The notes: a model not told the origin generated them from the letters alone. A DNA stretch of 44,172 nt from Alphaproteobacteria bacterium (GCA_030426465.1 JAUHYK010000030.1:1-44172), one strand, 5' to 3'; positions 25,316 to 34,007 are shown, counted from the stretch's first letter. Translations and numbers: made by a program.

Positions 25316-26479
25316 TTATTTCGTCCCCATGGCCATGGGGAGTGCGGCCACATATCGCGAGAGATCTTCTATTCGTCCCATTGAAACTCGCGACCAGTTC
25401 GGCAGCCCCTGATAGGCGCCGCGAATAATGATTCGCTCGCGCGCCATTCTGTCCCGAAACCTGTCCGCGTCGCTGTTCACATTTACGAAAGCGAAGTTTG
25501 TTTGAGAAGGCAGGCAGTCAAGACCATGAGACTGCGCGGCCGCGACCACCATTTCCCGCCCTTCGATAATTCTGGCTCTCGATTCAGCCAGAAATTCATC
25601 ATCATCATAGCTGGCGATCGCCGCCGCCAATCCAGGCCCGCTTATCCAAGACATGATATTGCTGCGGATGCGCGCCGTAATATCAGCGCGCGCCATTAAA
25701 TAGCCAACGCGCAGTCCCGCCATGCCGTAGATTTTAGAAAAGGTGCGGGACACGATTACATTTTTTCCGTCGCGCACGAGATCGGTCATGGATGCAGCCT
25801 CGGGTATATCCGTCAATTCATTATACGCCTCATCGACCAGAACCGTCGCACGCTTTTCAACACGCAAAATGAAAGCGCGGAGTGCGGCAGGATCAATAAG
25901 CATGCCTGTGGGATTGTTGGGATTGGTGATATGCACCAGACTGACATCATCATCGACAACTGCTTCAAGAGCATCAAGATCAACGCCCAGATCATCTTTC
26001 ATCGGGGCCGTGACGATTTTCGCGCCTTGGCGCTCGGCATATCTGACCGTTGTATCCCAGAACAGCGCCGGCGCAGCGATCTTACCGCCATCACGCGTCC
26101 ATGACTGCGCGGCAGCGCACAGACCTTCGCCAGAGCCAGCGCTGACACTGATGAACTCGCGGGGAATACGGTTGCGCTCCGCAATCATGTCTACAAGATA
26201 TAAAAGCGATCTATCTGCGTAATACGCGCCCTGCTCCGTCGCCGCGCAGCCTGCTGCAATCGCCTTTTCGCTCGGGCCGTATGGATTTTCATTTCGAGAA
26301 AGGAGCGCCACCCCGGGGGCGGGACCAAAACCTGGCCCCGGAACATGGGCCGCTTTGGCCGGGACTGATACGCTTTGCGCAACCGCTGGCGCCATAACAG
26401 GCGTCAAAGCCGCCAATGCAGTCGCTCGCACGAAATTCCGGCGCGTAGACGAAACGCCGCCCTTTTTAGCCAAGTCCAT
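25316..26479 (-). CDS. Tat-exported class I/II aminotransferase, HisC-like (1)
   Basis: A 387-residue PLP enzyme of fold type I. The core is HisC-like: SRNENPYGPS (61-70), ITNPNNPTG, VDEAY with Asp216, and SRTFSKIYGMAGLRVGY with the PLP lysine K249. Unusually, the N terminus is a twin-arginine signal: TRRNFVR (12-18) followed by a hydrophobic stretch and AVAQS, implying export of the folded PLP-loaded enzyme. GAGGGG before the ATG at 26479 supports this start. It lies 46 bases after the TauE/SafE gene, in one operon. Histidine biosynthesis is unlikely for an exported protein; substrate unknown. A paralogue is at 28571-29716. Confidence 0.88.
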   Translation of the reverse strand: MDLAKKGGVSSTRRNFVRATALAALTPVMAPAVAQSVSVPAKAAHVPGPGFGPAPGVALLSRNENPYGPSEKAIAAGCAATEQGAYYADRSLLYLVDMIAERNRIPREFISVSAGSGEGLCAAAQSWTRDGGKIAAPALFWDTTVRYAERQGAKIVTAPMKDDLGVDLDALEAVVDDDVSLVHITNPNNPTGMLIDPAALRAFILRVEKRATVLVDEAYNELTDIPEAASMTDLVRDGKNVIVSRTFSKIYGMAGLRVGYLMARADITARIRSNIMSWISGPGLAAAIASYDDDEFLAESRARIIEGREMVVAAAQSHGLDCLPSQTNFAFVNVNSDADRFRDRMARERIIIRGAYQGLPNWSRVSMGRIEDLSRYVAALPMAMGTK

Positions 26480-26525
26480 TATGCAGCCCCTCATATTTTT
26501 CATTTCTAGCAACGCCGAGCCTGCT

Positions 26526-27530
26526 TTACTCTGAGGCGCCGCCGCCGTCAGAACGGCGTGCCGATTCGTAATAAGATAATCCTTCCTCAGGCGGCGCTCC
26601 CGAGAGAGCTTGGTATTCTTTTTCTGAGACTGCGCTGTCAAAATGCTCCAGCGTCGCCGCTTCAGCAAAATATGGTGCCCCAGGCTCCTGATCGAGCCGC
26701 GCCTGATAGGCGTCAAAAAACATCACGCCCGTTGTAAACAAAAGATAAGTGGCGAAAACGCGCTTCAAGAGTGCAGGATTCATCTTGTGCGCCACATAGG
26801 CCCCTGCCGGCGCGGTCAGCGCGGTCATCGCTGTAATGGCCAACAGACCAATCACATTGATGTAGCCGATCGAACCTGGCGGCAGCCCCTCGACGCCTTG
26901 ACCGATAATAGCAAAACCGATCGCCCCCGGCACGGCGATGATAAAACCGAACCCGGCCGCTGTTGCAATCGCGCTGTGAATGGGCTTACCAAAAAGCGTC
27001 ATCACCAGAATAGCAAAAGTACCGCCTCCGATGCCCATCAGCGAAGCGAAAGAACCCACAAAGGTCGCCAGCACAGCACGCAGCCAGCCGGTAGGCATCG
27101 TGTCCGCAACTTTCAGAGCTCCTGTGCGACCGAACATCATATAGAGCCCCATGATGAAGACGCCGATCGCAAAGACCAGAGTCAGCGATTGACCGTCAAT
27201 GGATTTCGCCAATATGAGCCCTAAAAGAACACCGAGAACAATCCATGGGGCCCAGGTCTTCAAAACCTCAAAATCAACCGCTCCGCGCCGCGCATGCGCC
27301 TGAACTGACCGCAAGGACGTGACAATGATTGTCCCCAGCGAGGTCCCGATCGCCACATGAGTGGTGACGGACGGATCACCGCCCATCACGGTGAAAATCG
27401 CATAGAGAGCCGGAACGACAACAAACCCGCCGCCAATCCCAAAAATGCCGGCCGCAAAACCTGCAAACAGACCGGCAGCCAACATCGCCAGAAGGGTTGG
27501 TAGAAATTCAGCCCAATCGAGCCCGGCCAT
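26526..27530 (-). CDS. TauE/SafE-family anion exporter
   Basis: A 334-residue inner-membrane protein with about eight helices and the two family repeats: FAAGIFGIGGGFVVVPAL near the N terminus and LMGIGGGTFAILVM in the middle. TauE/SafE members export sulfite, sulfoacetate or other small organic anions. The C-terminal 60 residues form a polar cytosolic tail. GGAAGG before the ATG at 27530 supports the start. It is the first gene of an operon with the exported aminotransferase. One possibility is that it moves the product or a by-product of amino-acid transamination, such as a sulfur oxyanion; this is inference. Confidence 0.9.
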   Translation of the reverse strand: MAGLDWAEFLPTLLAMLAAGLFAGFAAGIFGIGGGFVVVPALYAIFTVMGGDPSVTTHVAIGTSLGTIIVTSLRSVQAHARRGAVDFEVLKTWAPWIVLGVLLGLILAKSIDGQSLTLVFAIGVFIMGLYMMFGRTGALKVADTMPTGWLRAVLATFVGSFASLMGIGGGTFAILVMTLFGKPIHSAIATAAGFGFIIAVPGAIGFAIIGQGVEGLPPGSIGYINVIGLLAITAMTALTAPAGAYVAHKMNPALLKRVFATYLLFTTGVMFFDAYQARLDQEPGAPYFAEAATLEHFDSAVSEKEYQALSGAPPEEGLSYYESARRSDGGGASE

Positions 27531-28570
27531 TATTGTTTCCTTCCGCTCATGCGCCTTTAAATCACAGCAGCCCCTCACCAGCCTTACGCCTAAGAGCAAA
27601 GCCGCCCCAGCATCGCGACCGCATGCACCCGCAATACCACCTCCTGCGCACTCGGCCGTAAAAGCCGGCCAAGCTCACAGAGCGCAAACCGGCCTCACGC
27701 CACCGCGCGCCAGATTAAATACATTTCCATCCCAGAGATTGCGGTGCTTATTATTAAAAAGAACGACCGCTTACAGAGTCGTACCGCAGGAATTTATAAG
27801 TTTCAAGTTTGTTTGCACTCTTCATGACGAACTGTCGCGACGGCAGACGTCAGGGTGCGGATCAAAATCCTTTACTCCAAGCTTACGCACTATTCATGCA
27901 GCCTCAAGTGAGATTATGCCTCGCCAAGCACGACAATTGCGAATCAAGCGACGCAGGCACGGCCTGACCCGACCCGACCAGCGTAGCTATATTCATGGAC
28001 GAAAATCGGACAAACAAGCCTCACCGCCGAACAATTAGTGGGATCATCTAGAGAAAAGACAGACTTAGCTCTTAGATTCGACATTTATCGCCATATCGAA
28101 TCTGGCGTATCGATAGCGCCCTTACACGACCCCTCTTTATACGGAGAACCTTCCGTTCAGAGATTTTCAAATTCAAAAACCTTCATAAAAAAAGATGCAT
28201 TGTTCCTAGACTTGCGATAAGATTTTTCAAAATCAATAAATCAGGGCTGGAAACACGAGCTTGCAGGCAAACGTCAGTTGCGGGGTGCTGACGCTTGCCA
28301 GGTGTAAATCCTGCACCAACACAGGGGACGCGATGTGACGCCTACTTTCGGTAATCGGCCCGCCTTCTGCGCACCGACCCGCCCCCCCTTAGTGACTAAC
28401 GACAGCCTGAATACATCACAGTCAAACGGTGAAACTGCGAACCAGCACATGCTGGCGGTTTATGGCGGCGTTAGCCGATCAGCCAATAGAATTTCGGTTC
28501 CCTTCAATCCTGTGCGGCGCGTTCAGAGAGCCAACTCACCTATTTCTCAAGACCAAAGGAGCTTCAAGTT
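27531..28570. other. 1-kb divergent spacer between TauE and aminotransferase 2
   Basis: No convincing gene on either strand: frames are Arg/Pro-rich shadows without ribosome sites. It must carry the promoters of both divergent units and a candidate structured RNA at 28260-28345. It may also hold remnants of a lost gene; no family is recognisable. Confidence 0.5.
28260..28345 (+). ncRNA. Candidate structured leader RNA upstream of aminotransferase 2
   Basis: GGCAAACGTCAG (28266-28277) pairs with CTGACGCTTGCC (28288-28299), 11 of 12 positions, with a 10-base loop. It is followed by competing small stems CAGG/CCTG (28299-28302/28310-28313) and GGTG/CACC (28301-28304/28314-28317). The unit lies about 230 bases before the ATG at 28571 on the same strand, a distance suited to a riboswitch or leader. 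It does not match any aptamer consensus I can recall. Confidence 0.35.
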
Positions 28571-29716
28571 ATGTCGATAGAACTTTCAAGACGCCTCATC
28601 TTAACAGGCGCCGCCGGCGCCACGCTGGCGGGCGCGACCGGCGCGGCGGCTGCAAAAAAAGAAGAGGCGTTTCCACCTGAAGCGCTTCATCTTGACCACG
28701 CGCTACTTGGACCAGATGACGGCATCGCACTACTCGCCCGCAACGAAAACCCTTATGGCCCATCAGAATCTGCACTTCGCATGGTCGAATATGCCGGCAA
28801 GAAAGGCGCGTACTATCCCGGTCAAGCCAATATTACCCTCGCGGAAATGATCGCTGAGCGCCATGGTGTCGATCCAAAACAAATCGTCATCACTACCGGC
28901 TCTGGAGAGGCGCTTTCCGCAATCGCCGTACTTTACGGCCCAAAAGGGCCGATCGTGGCGCCCCGGCTTTTCTGGGACACAACCGCACTTTACGCCGTGC
29001 GCCTCGGCATGGCGAACATCACGCGCATCCCGCTTACAGACGATATGGAAGTTGACCTTGCAGGCATCGAAGCCGCGGTCACCGAGGACACCGGGCTTGT
29101 CCAACTTTGCAACCCAAACAATCCCACAGGGCTTGTTTCCGACGCCAAAACATTTAAGGGCGCAGTCAAGCGCATGGCGGCTAAAACCACAGTGCTGGTC
29201 GACGAGGCCTATATGGAACTTGCCGATGATCCGGAAGGCAACACTTGCGTCGATCTCGTAAAGGAAGGCAAAGACGTTATTGTCTCGCGCACCTTTTCCA
29301 AAATTTACGGCATGGCGGGCTTGCGCGTCGGCTATACGATATCTTTGGAAGAAACCGCCGAGAAGATTCGCGGCACGGCAATGTCATGGATCGCAGGAAC
29401 CGGCCTCGCCGCAGCGATCGGCGCCTACAACGACCAAGCGTTTTTGGACTTTTCAAAATCGAAAATCGTTGAGGCCCGGCAAATGGTGATGGACAAAACG
29501 GCCTCTCTCGGCATGGAAACCCTGCCGTCGCAAACCAACTTTGTTTATTTCAAGTCTGGAAAAGCCGCGAACGACATCCAGAAGCTAATGGAAAATGAGA
29601 AAATCATCGTTCGTGGACAATATATGGATTACACGGACTGGACTCGCGTCTCTATGGGCAAGCTCGAAGATGTGGAACGCTTCTGCAACTTCCTCCCGGA
29701 AGCGGCAGGCGCCTGA
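28571..29716 (+). CDS. Tat-exported class I/II aminotransferase, HisC-like (2)
   Basis: A 381-residue paralogue of the enzyme at 25316-26479, sharing LLxRNENPYGPSE, APxLFWDTT, NPNNPTG, VDEAY (Asp211), SRTFSKIYGMAGLRVGY (PLP lysine K244) and LPSQTNF. Its N terminus, LSRRLILTG followed by a Gly/Ala-rich hydrophobic run and AAAAK, is a twin-arginine signal, so it too should be exported with PLP bound. AGGAG before the ATG gives a firm start. It is transcribed away from the TauE operon, so both copies flank the exporter. Two exported paralogues suggest either different substrates or the two halves of an amino-group exchange. Function unknown. Confidence 0.88.
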   Translation: MSIELSRRLILTGAAGATLAGATGAAAAKKEEAFPPEALHLDHALLGPDDGIALLARNENPYGPSESALRMVEYAGKKGAYYPGQANITLAEMIAERHGVDPKQIVITTGSGEALSAIAVLYGPKGPIVAPRLFWDTTALYAVRLGMANITRIPLTDDMEVDLAGIEAAVTEDTGLVQLCNPNNPTGLVSDAKTFKGAVKRMAAKTTVLVDEAYMELADDPEGNTCVDLVKEGKDVIVSRTFSKIYGMAGLRVGYTISLEETAEKIRGTAMSWIAGTGLAAAIGAYNDQAFLDFSKSKIVEARQMVMDKTASLGMETLPSQTNFVYFKSGKAANDIQKLMENEKIIVRGQYMDYTDWTRVSMGKLEDVERFCNFLPEAAGA

Positions 29717-29764
29717 CCCAGCTCAACCTAAACTGGCCAACTTGAGACGGAGCTTTGTCTTCGG

Positions 29765-29802
29765 CCGCATCAGGTTTTGACAAAATTCATCGCCTGATGC
29801 GG
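29765..29802 (+). terminator. 10-bp inverted repeat after aminotransferase 2
   Basis: CCGCATCAGG (29765-29774) and CCTGATGCGG (29793-29802) enclose 18 bases that contain a nested TTTT/AAAA pair. It sits 49 bases after the stop, so it probably caps the 3' end of the mRNA; a T run does not follow directly. Confidence 0.5.
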
Positions 29803-30059
29803 TAACTCCATAGACTCCAGAAGTAACATTTCTTTTTTTTCAGGCGCCGCCATTACACTCATCGGATCTTGATCCTATATAGACAGGATACGATTGCTCG
29901 CCCATCGAAGCGTTCCGGGCCGACAGACAAGCCTTGCGAGTTGCTGTTTGGAGAGCGGCTGTCCCGCCACTCATAATCCTGAACGGCGCCATCCTGAAAG
30001 TGTGAGCTTACGCGGATCAGCTTTTTCAGCACACAACGCATGGTTTCACATTGCGCCAA

Positions 30060-30171
30060 GCCTGTATTTACAGGTGAATATACAGCGTGAGAAAATCAGT
30101 GATTTCAAAAACTGGTTTTTTGAATGAGAGGAATCAACCAGCAGCGTGCTATCGATAGCACGCTATTTTTT
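30060..30171 (+). ncRNA. Candidate small RNA ending in an intrinsic terminator
   Basis: Three successive hairpins lie on the plus strand: CTGTA/TACAG (30062-30073), TTCAAAAA/TTTTTGAA (30104-30124, loop CTGGT), and the perfect palindrome AGCGTGCTAT... (30143-30164) followed by A and six Ts. No plus-strand gene ends just upstream: aminotransferase 2 stops 430 bases earlier and has its own hairpin. The terminator therefore needs a transcript of its own, possibly starting in 29820-30060. Promoter not identified. Confidence 0.4.
30143..30171 (+). terminator. Strong plus-strand terminator
   Basis: A 22-base palindrome (30143-30164) extends one base further on each side and is followed by TTTTTT on the plus strand; the minus strand lacks a T run. 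It faces the end of the acyl-CoA dehydrogenase gene at 30170. Confidence 0.85.
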
Positions 30172-31888
30172 ATGTCGACCACAAAGACTGTTTATCCGCA
30201 GCAAAATAGATGGCTTGCAGCAACCTCGTAGCTTGGCCCTCCAATTCTTTGAGCCAATAGCGCCCGCTTATCGTCAAGCGCTTTGCCGCCGCATCCTGTT
30301 CACCCTCTTGACTGCTCAATCTAAGAGCAATCCAGCTTTGCGCCGCCATGGTCGCCAAACGCAATGTTGGCGTCGCAGCAGCCTCAACCTCAAGTGGCTC
30401 ACGCGCAGGATCGGATAACCAGATTGAAGCTGATTCTAGAGCATTAAAAAGCGTTTCCGCACACTGCGCCAATGGCTCCTTAGAAGCCGCGCACTCATCG
30501 CGAGCGCAGCGTAAAAACTCTAAAAGGCCAACTCGCGCGCCAGTCAGTTGCCGCTTGACAAGATCAAGAGCTTGAATGCCGGTAGTGCCTTCAAATATTG
30601 CAAGCACCCGCGAGTCGCGCAAATGACGCTCGATTGGCCAGTCTTTTGTAAAACCAGCGCCACCCAACACAAGGATCGCTTTAGCGCTGATCTCGAAAGC
30701 AGCTTCCGCACCAGCATTTTTCAAAATCGGAAGCAAAAAACCAAGTAGAGCCGTCGCTTTCTTCCGTTCATCTATATCTTGATCAAATTCGCTAATATCA
30801 GCCAGCGCAGAGGCGGCGATATTCAACCCGCGCAAAGTCTCGATCTCGCTCGCCATGGACAAAAGATTGGCGCGCACATCCGCGTGCTCGATAATCGGCA
30901 CTGGAGGGGCGTCAGGACGCCCACCCTGCCGGCGCTCTAACGCATAATCAAACGCTGTTTCATATGAATCCTCCGCAAAACCTAACCCCTGACAACAAAC
31001 ATTCAATCGCATGGCGATGATCATGCTAAACAGCTGCGGAAGACCTCGTCCCTGCTCGCCGATCAGCACCGCTTGCGCGCCTTCGAAGCCCATCGCGCAA
31101 GTCGGCGAGCCGTGAAGACCCATTTTATGCTCAATGCCTCTCACGTGAACATTGTTACACAAACCATTGTCTAAGACGTTGGGAACCAGGAAAAGACTGA
31201 GACCCCTTGTCCCCGCTGCATCGCCTTCAATGCGCGCCAGCGTTAGATGGCCTATTCTTTCCGTAAGGGGATGATCGCCGTAGGAAATCCACATTTTCTC
31301 GCCAGTGAGACGCCAGACGCCTGCCTTATCCTGAGCGGCCTTGGCGCGAATGCGACCGACATCGGACCCGGCTTCAGCTTCTGAAATGCAGATCGTGGCG
31401 CCCCATTTGCCGCTTGCGAGCTTAGGAATCCAGGCCTCCGCCACCTCAGGCGCAGCATGCGCCTTCAATAACTTGATTGCTCCGCGAATGGCGCCCGGCA
31501 ACATGCCAAACGAGACACTGCCGCGATCGAACAACTCCTGCACAGCACTCGCGAGGCAAAGCGGCAGCGCCTGGCCGCCATAAGCTTCCGGCGCATCCAC
31601 TGCGACCCAACCGCCCTCACAGCATTGCGCCCATGCCTCAGCATGACCTGAGGCGAGGCGCACACGTTCGTCCTCAACGGAACAGCCTTCGGCGTCACTC
31701 GTTTTGTCAAATGGAACGAGCACATCTGCAGAAAAGCGCGCGGCCTCTTCCAGAACAGCCTCAACCACATCGGGATCGAGCGCTTCGCCGACGACGCCTA
31801 AATCCCGCACTCGCCCAGCTTCTGGGCTCAATGCCAGATGCGCGCGCAAAGCAGCAATATGACGATACCAGCTTTCGTTCATGACCAT
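30170..31888 (-). CDS. Acyl-CoA dehydrogenase, long DmdC-like subfamily
   Basis: A 572-residue FAD enzyme of the long acyl-CoA dehydrogenase group with an extra C-terminal domain, the group that includes DmdC (methylmercaptopropionyl-CoA dehydrogenase). Motifs are GATICISEAEAGSDVG, LTGEKMWISYGDH, EHKMGLHGSPTC and IFEGTTGIQALDL, whose glutamate is the usual catalytic base. It oxidises an acyl-CoA to the enoyl-CoA. Ribosome sites are weak; ATG at 31888 and 31882 are equally possible. It stands alone, between the candidate small RNA and decayed DNA. Substrate not readable; general fatty acyl-CoA roles are as likely as sulfur compounds. Confidence 0.88.
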   Translation of the reverse strand: MVMNESWYRHIAALRAHLALSPEAGRVRDLGVVGEALDPDVVEAVLEEAARFSADVLVPFDKTSDAEGCSVEDERVRLASGHAEAWAQCCEGGWVAVDAPEAYGGQALPLCLASAVQELFDRGSVSFGMLPGAIRGAIKLLKAHAAPEVAEAWIPKLASGKWGATICISEAEAGSDVGRIRAKAAQDKAGVWRLTGEKMWISYGDHPLTERIGHLTLARIEGDAAGTRGLSLFLVPNVLDNGLCNNVHVRGIEHKMGLHGSPTCAMGFEGAQAVLIGEQGRGLPQLFSMIIAMRLNVCCQGLGFAEDSYETAFDYALERRQGGRPDAPPVPIIEHADVRANLLSMASEIETLRGLNIAASALADISEFDQDIDERKKATALLGFLLPILKNAGAEAAFEISAKAILVLGGAGFTKDWPIERHLRDSRVLAIFEGTTGIQALDLVKRQLTGARVGLLEFLRCARDECAASKEPLAQCAETLFNALESASIWLSDPAREPLEVEAAATPTLRLATMAAQSWIALRLSSQEGEQDAAAKRLTISGRYWLKELEGQATRLLQAIYFAADKQSLWST

Positions 31889-31923
31889 ATATCCATGCCA
31901 TTAAAATCGAAGGTCGGCAAAGA

Positions 31924-32046
31924 CTATAAGGGGGTCGACAAATTAAAATTCGGGTCAAAGACCTGAACACTCGCCAGAAAGTCGGCAAAGCGCGCCTTGT
32001 CGCCGCGCAGCTCGACTGTCCCTGCCTCGATCGCATCGCCAACGAC
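31924..32046 (-). pseudogene. Remnant: C-terminal tail of an alkyl-sulfatase-like (SCP2-type) protein
   Basis: A 40-codon open stretch between stop codons ends DPNFNLSTP and contains AIEAGTVELRGDKARF. This matches the end of the SCP2-like C-terminal domain of SdsA1-type alkyl sulfatases. In-frame stops (32047-32049 and beyond) remove any start, and nothing recognisable continues upstream to 32508. The remaining 460 bases up to the tRNA fragment show no gene. It looks like decayed coding DNA next to an integration boundary. Confidence 0.45.
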
Positions 32047-32508
32047 TTAGTAAACCTTCTTTCCGTCGCTCGCGACCGCGGCAGTAAAGAAATATGCTCA
32101 TCGAAAGTCCGTTTCGGGAACAGCCTTACAAGATCAGACTTGCGAGCCTCAACGCGATATTGTCGTCGCAGGAAGAATAGCCTCTTAGATCACCGACGTA
32201 GCTTACAATGATGGCTTCAACGACCTGACTACTTTTTTGGCCAAACACTCAAACAACGCTTTGACTGTCGTGCACGCGACATAAAATGTTGAGCCAGATG
32301 CGATATGGAACTCAGCCTCGAAGCAGCCCATGAGAACCTTCGACTGACAGTGGCTTGCCCCCCCGAGACAATACTTTGAACGCTTATGTCCGTCAGTCAG
32401 GGAACGCACGCATTCATCTTGATCCCTCAAAAACATGATTACAACGCAAGGCTGTCAGCGTTGTTATGCATGAACCGGAAAAAGCAGAAAAAAAAGGACT
32501 GATATAAG

Positions 32509-32560
32509 TGGTGGGCGCGACTGGGATTGAACCAGTGACCCCTACGGTGTGAACGTAGAT
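32509..32560 (-). tRNA. 3' half of tRNA-Val(CAC): probable attachment site
   Basis: Read on the minus strand, the sequence has an anticodon arm CTACG-TTCACAC-CGTAG (anticodon CAC), a 5-base variable loop, a T arm ACTGG-TTCAATC-CCAGT, acceptor strand CGCGCCC, discriminator A and encoded CCA ending at 32509. The D arm and 5' acceptor strand are absent; AT-rich unrelated DNA joins just before the anticodon stem. Such 3' tRNA copies are left at the far end of elements that integrate into tRNA genes. By geometry the element would lie on the higher-coordinate side. The intact gene and an integrase are not in the window. Confidence 0.8.
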
Positions 32561-32864
32561 GTAATTATAATTCTTGTTTATAATTCAATGTATTACAAAA
32601 GTGAAAATTAAACTGCGCTAGTTTTGTTAGCTCACACTTTATACTGCCCCACCTGAGGCGACTTTGTTCTGGAAGGCAGGTCTGCATGATTATGATTGAT
32701 GTGCATGTTAGATAATTCGCGAGCGGCGCATGCGTTGTAGCCAATTGCGAAAATTGATAGACAGATAAGACTTGCTGCTCATTTAGTAATTGAGAGTAAG
32801 CAGCTGTGGATCATCTTTTTGTTTCTCGTGAAAAAATTATAGTGCTGGCGTACTAACATGAATA
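32561..32864. other. AT-rich spacer between the tRNA fragment and the LuxR gene
   Basis: 304 bases of low-GC DNA without a gene. It contains a GCTGCT/AGCAGC inverted repeat around 32770-32805, downstream of the LuxR stop on its strand. It would be the inner edge of the proposed element. Confidence 0.4.
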
Positions 32865-34007
32865 TTAGATCAAGTTGAAAATTTTGGATATCATCTGGCC
32901 GCGCGAATTTACGCCGACTTTTGCGTAAATCGAACGCAGATGATTTTCTGTCGTGCGCACGCTAATCCCCAGTTCAAAGGCGATATCCTGATTGGAAGCA
33001 CCCCGCTTAAGAAGACGCGCAATATCCTGTTCACGCGCAGTCAGGCCGAGCGCCGCCAGGCGATCCTGCAGAACAATCCCTGACTGGTCGTCGTTATCGC
33101 AGGTGACCATAAAAGCGCGGATGCGCCCATCCTGTTCAAGCGGCTGAATGCGCACATTCATCGGCACCCCGGACGGCCCATTGATTTCAAGGATTTTTCC
33201 TTTGTCACGCACTTCGGCGGGCCGCCAATCAAGATCAATGCAGGCGCGGGTCAGGTTCTGCATAACACAGGGGTCGCCATTGACATGATAATCGCCAAAC
33301 TGGTCCTGAACGACCGAAAACGCTGCAGCGCCGCGTTCATTCGCATAGACAAGCCTTCCGGCGCTGTCGACCAACAGCACTCCCACGTCTTTTGACGCCC
33401 GCTCCAAGGTGTCGACAATAACACGGCTTTTCTCAAGAGCGCTTTCAACCGTCAAACCATGCAAGGCGGAAAGCGCGGCAGGGGCAAAATAACGTGCACG
33501 CATCACGTCGGTTTTCGTGAATTTCGGCGCATCGGACGGCCTGTGAAAACCAAGCAAGACAACCTGATCCCTGTTGCCGAACAAGCGGAACGCCAGCACC
33601 AGCACATGATGAATATGATTGGGCTGGAAAAATTCCTGATAATATTCGGACCGGATCAAATGCCGGTAGTCGCAGATGTCGGCGAGGCAAAAAAGGTCAT
33701 ATCCAAAACGCGACAGGCTGCCCAACCGTCCACCAGGCGCCATGCCGTATTGCAGCACTGGATCCATGCGGTAATAATAAGACGCATAGCGTTCATGCGA
33801 CTGATCCGCGACCTGATGGCAAGCGTTTTGCCCGATCGAATATGTTTTTCCATTCAGGTGAAACTGACGAAACGAAGCCGTTTGCGCGGAAAGGCATTCT
33901 GCAAGAGGATGCAGAATTTTATCTGTAATGTCCTCGAACTTTCTGCAGGCGAGCATCTGCCCGCAAATGTCCATGGGATCACGGTAACTGGCTAATATCG
34001 CACCCAT
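32865..34007 (-). CDS. LuxR-family transcriptional regulator with sensor region
   Basis: A 380-residue regulator. The C-terminal 59 residues (322-380) are a LuxR/GerE helix-turn-helix: LTAREQDIARLL...SNQDIAFELGISVRTTENHLRSIYAKVGV. Residues 1-200 form an unrecognised N-terminal domain and 200-310 look PAS-like (VLLVDSAGRLVYANERGAAAF). No membrane helix or receiver aspartate motif is visible, so it probably senses a cytosolic ligand. GGAGGA before the ATG supports the start. It is the last gene of the minus-strand arm, 151 bases after DUF2783, and is the natural candidate to control the catabolic cluster. Confidence 0.88.
   Translation of the reverse strand: MGAILASYRDPMDICGQMLACRKFEDITDKILHPLAECLSAQTASFRQFHLNGKTYSIGQNACHQVADQSHERYASYYYRMDPVLQYGMAPGGRLGSLSRFGYDLFCLADICDYRHLIRSEYYQEFFQPNHIHHVLVLAFRLFGNRDQVVLLGFHRPSDAPKFTKTDVMRARYFAPAALSALHGLTVESALEKSRVIVDTLERASKDVGVLLVDSAGRLVYANERGAAAFSVVQDQFGDYHVNGDPCVMQNLTRACIDLDWRPAEVRDKGKILEINGPSGVPMNVRIQPLEQDGRIRAFMVTCDNDDQSGIVLQDRLAALGLTAREQDIARLLKRGASNQDIAFELGISVRTTENHLRSIYAKVGVNSRGQMISKIFNLI

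Noticed and set aside
26526-27530. Reading the TauE/SafE gene as direct proof of taurine or sulfonate metabolism
   Set aside because: No taurine dioxygenase, sulfoacetaldehyde acetyltransferase or sulfite oxidase is present; the family transports varied anions.
27445-28038. 197-codon plus-strand frame over the TauE start and spacer
   Set aside because: Starts antisense inside the TauE gene and continues as Arg/Pro/Ser-rich sequence with no family resemblance.
28038-28220. 60-codon frame in the divergent spacer
   Set aside because: No ribosome site and no similarity to any transposase or regulator I can name.
29894-30127. 77-codon frame over the candidate small RNA
   Set aside because: TTG start, no ribosome site, cysteine/histidine/proline-rich composition; the RNA structures explain the region better.
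32509-32560. Functional complete tRNA gene
   Set aside because: The D arm and 5' acceptor strand are missing; only the 3' half is present.
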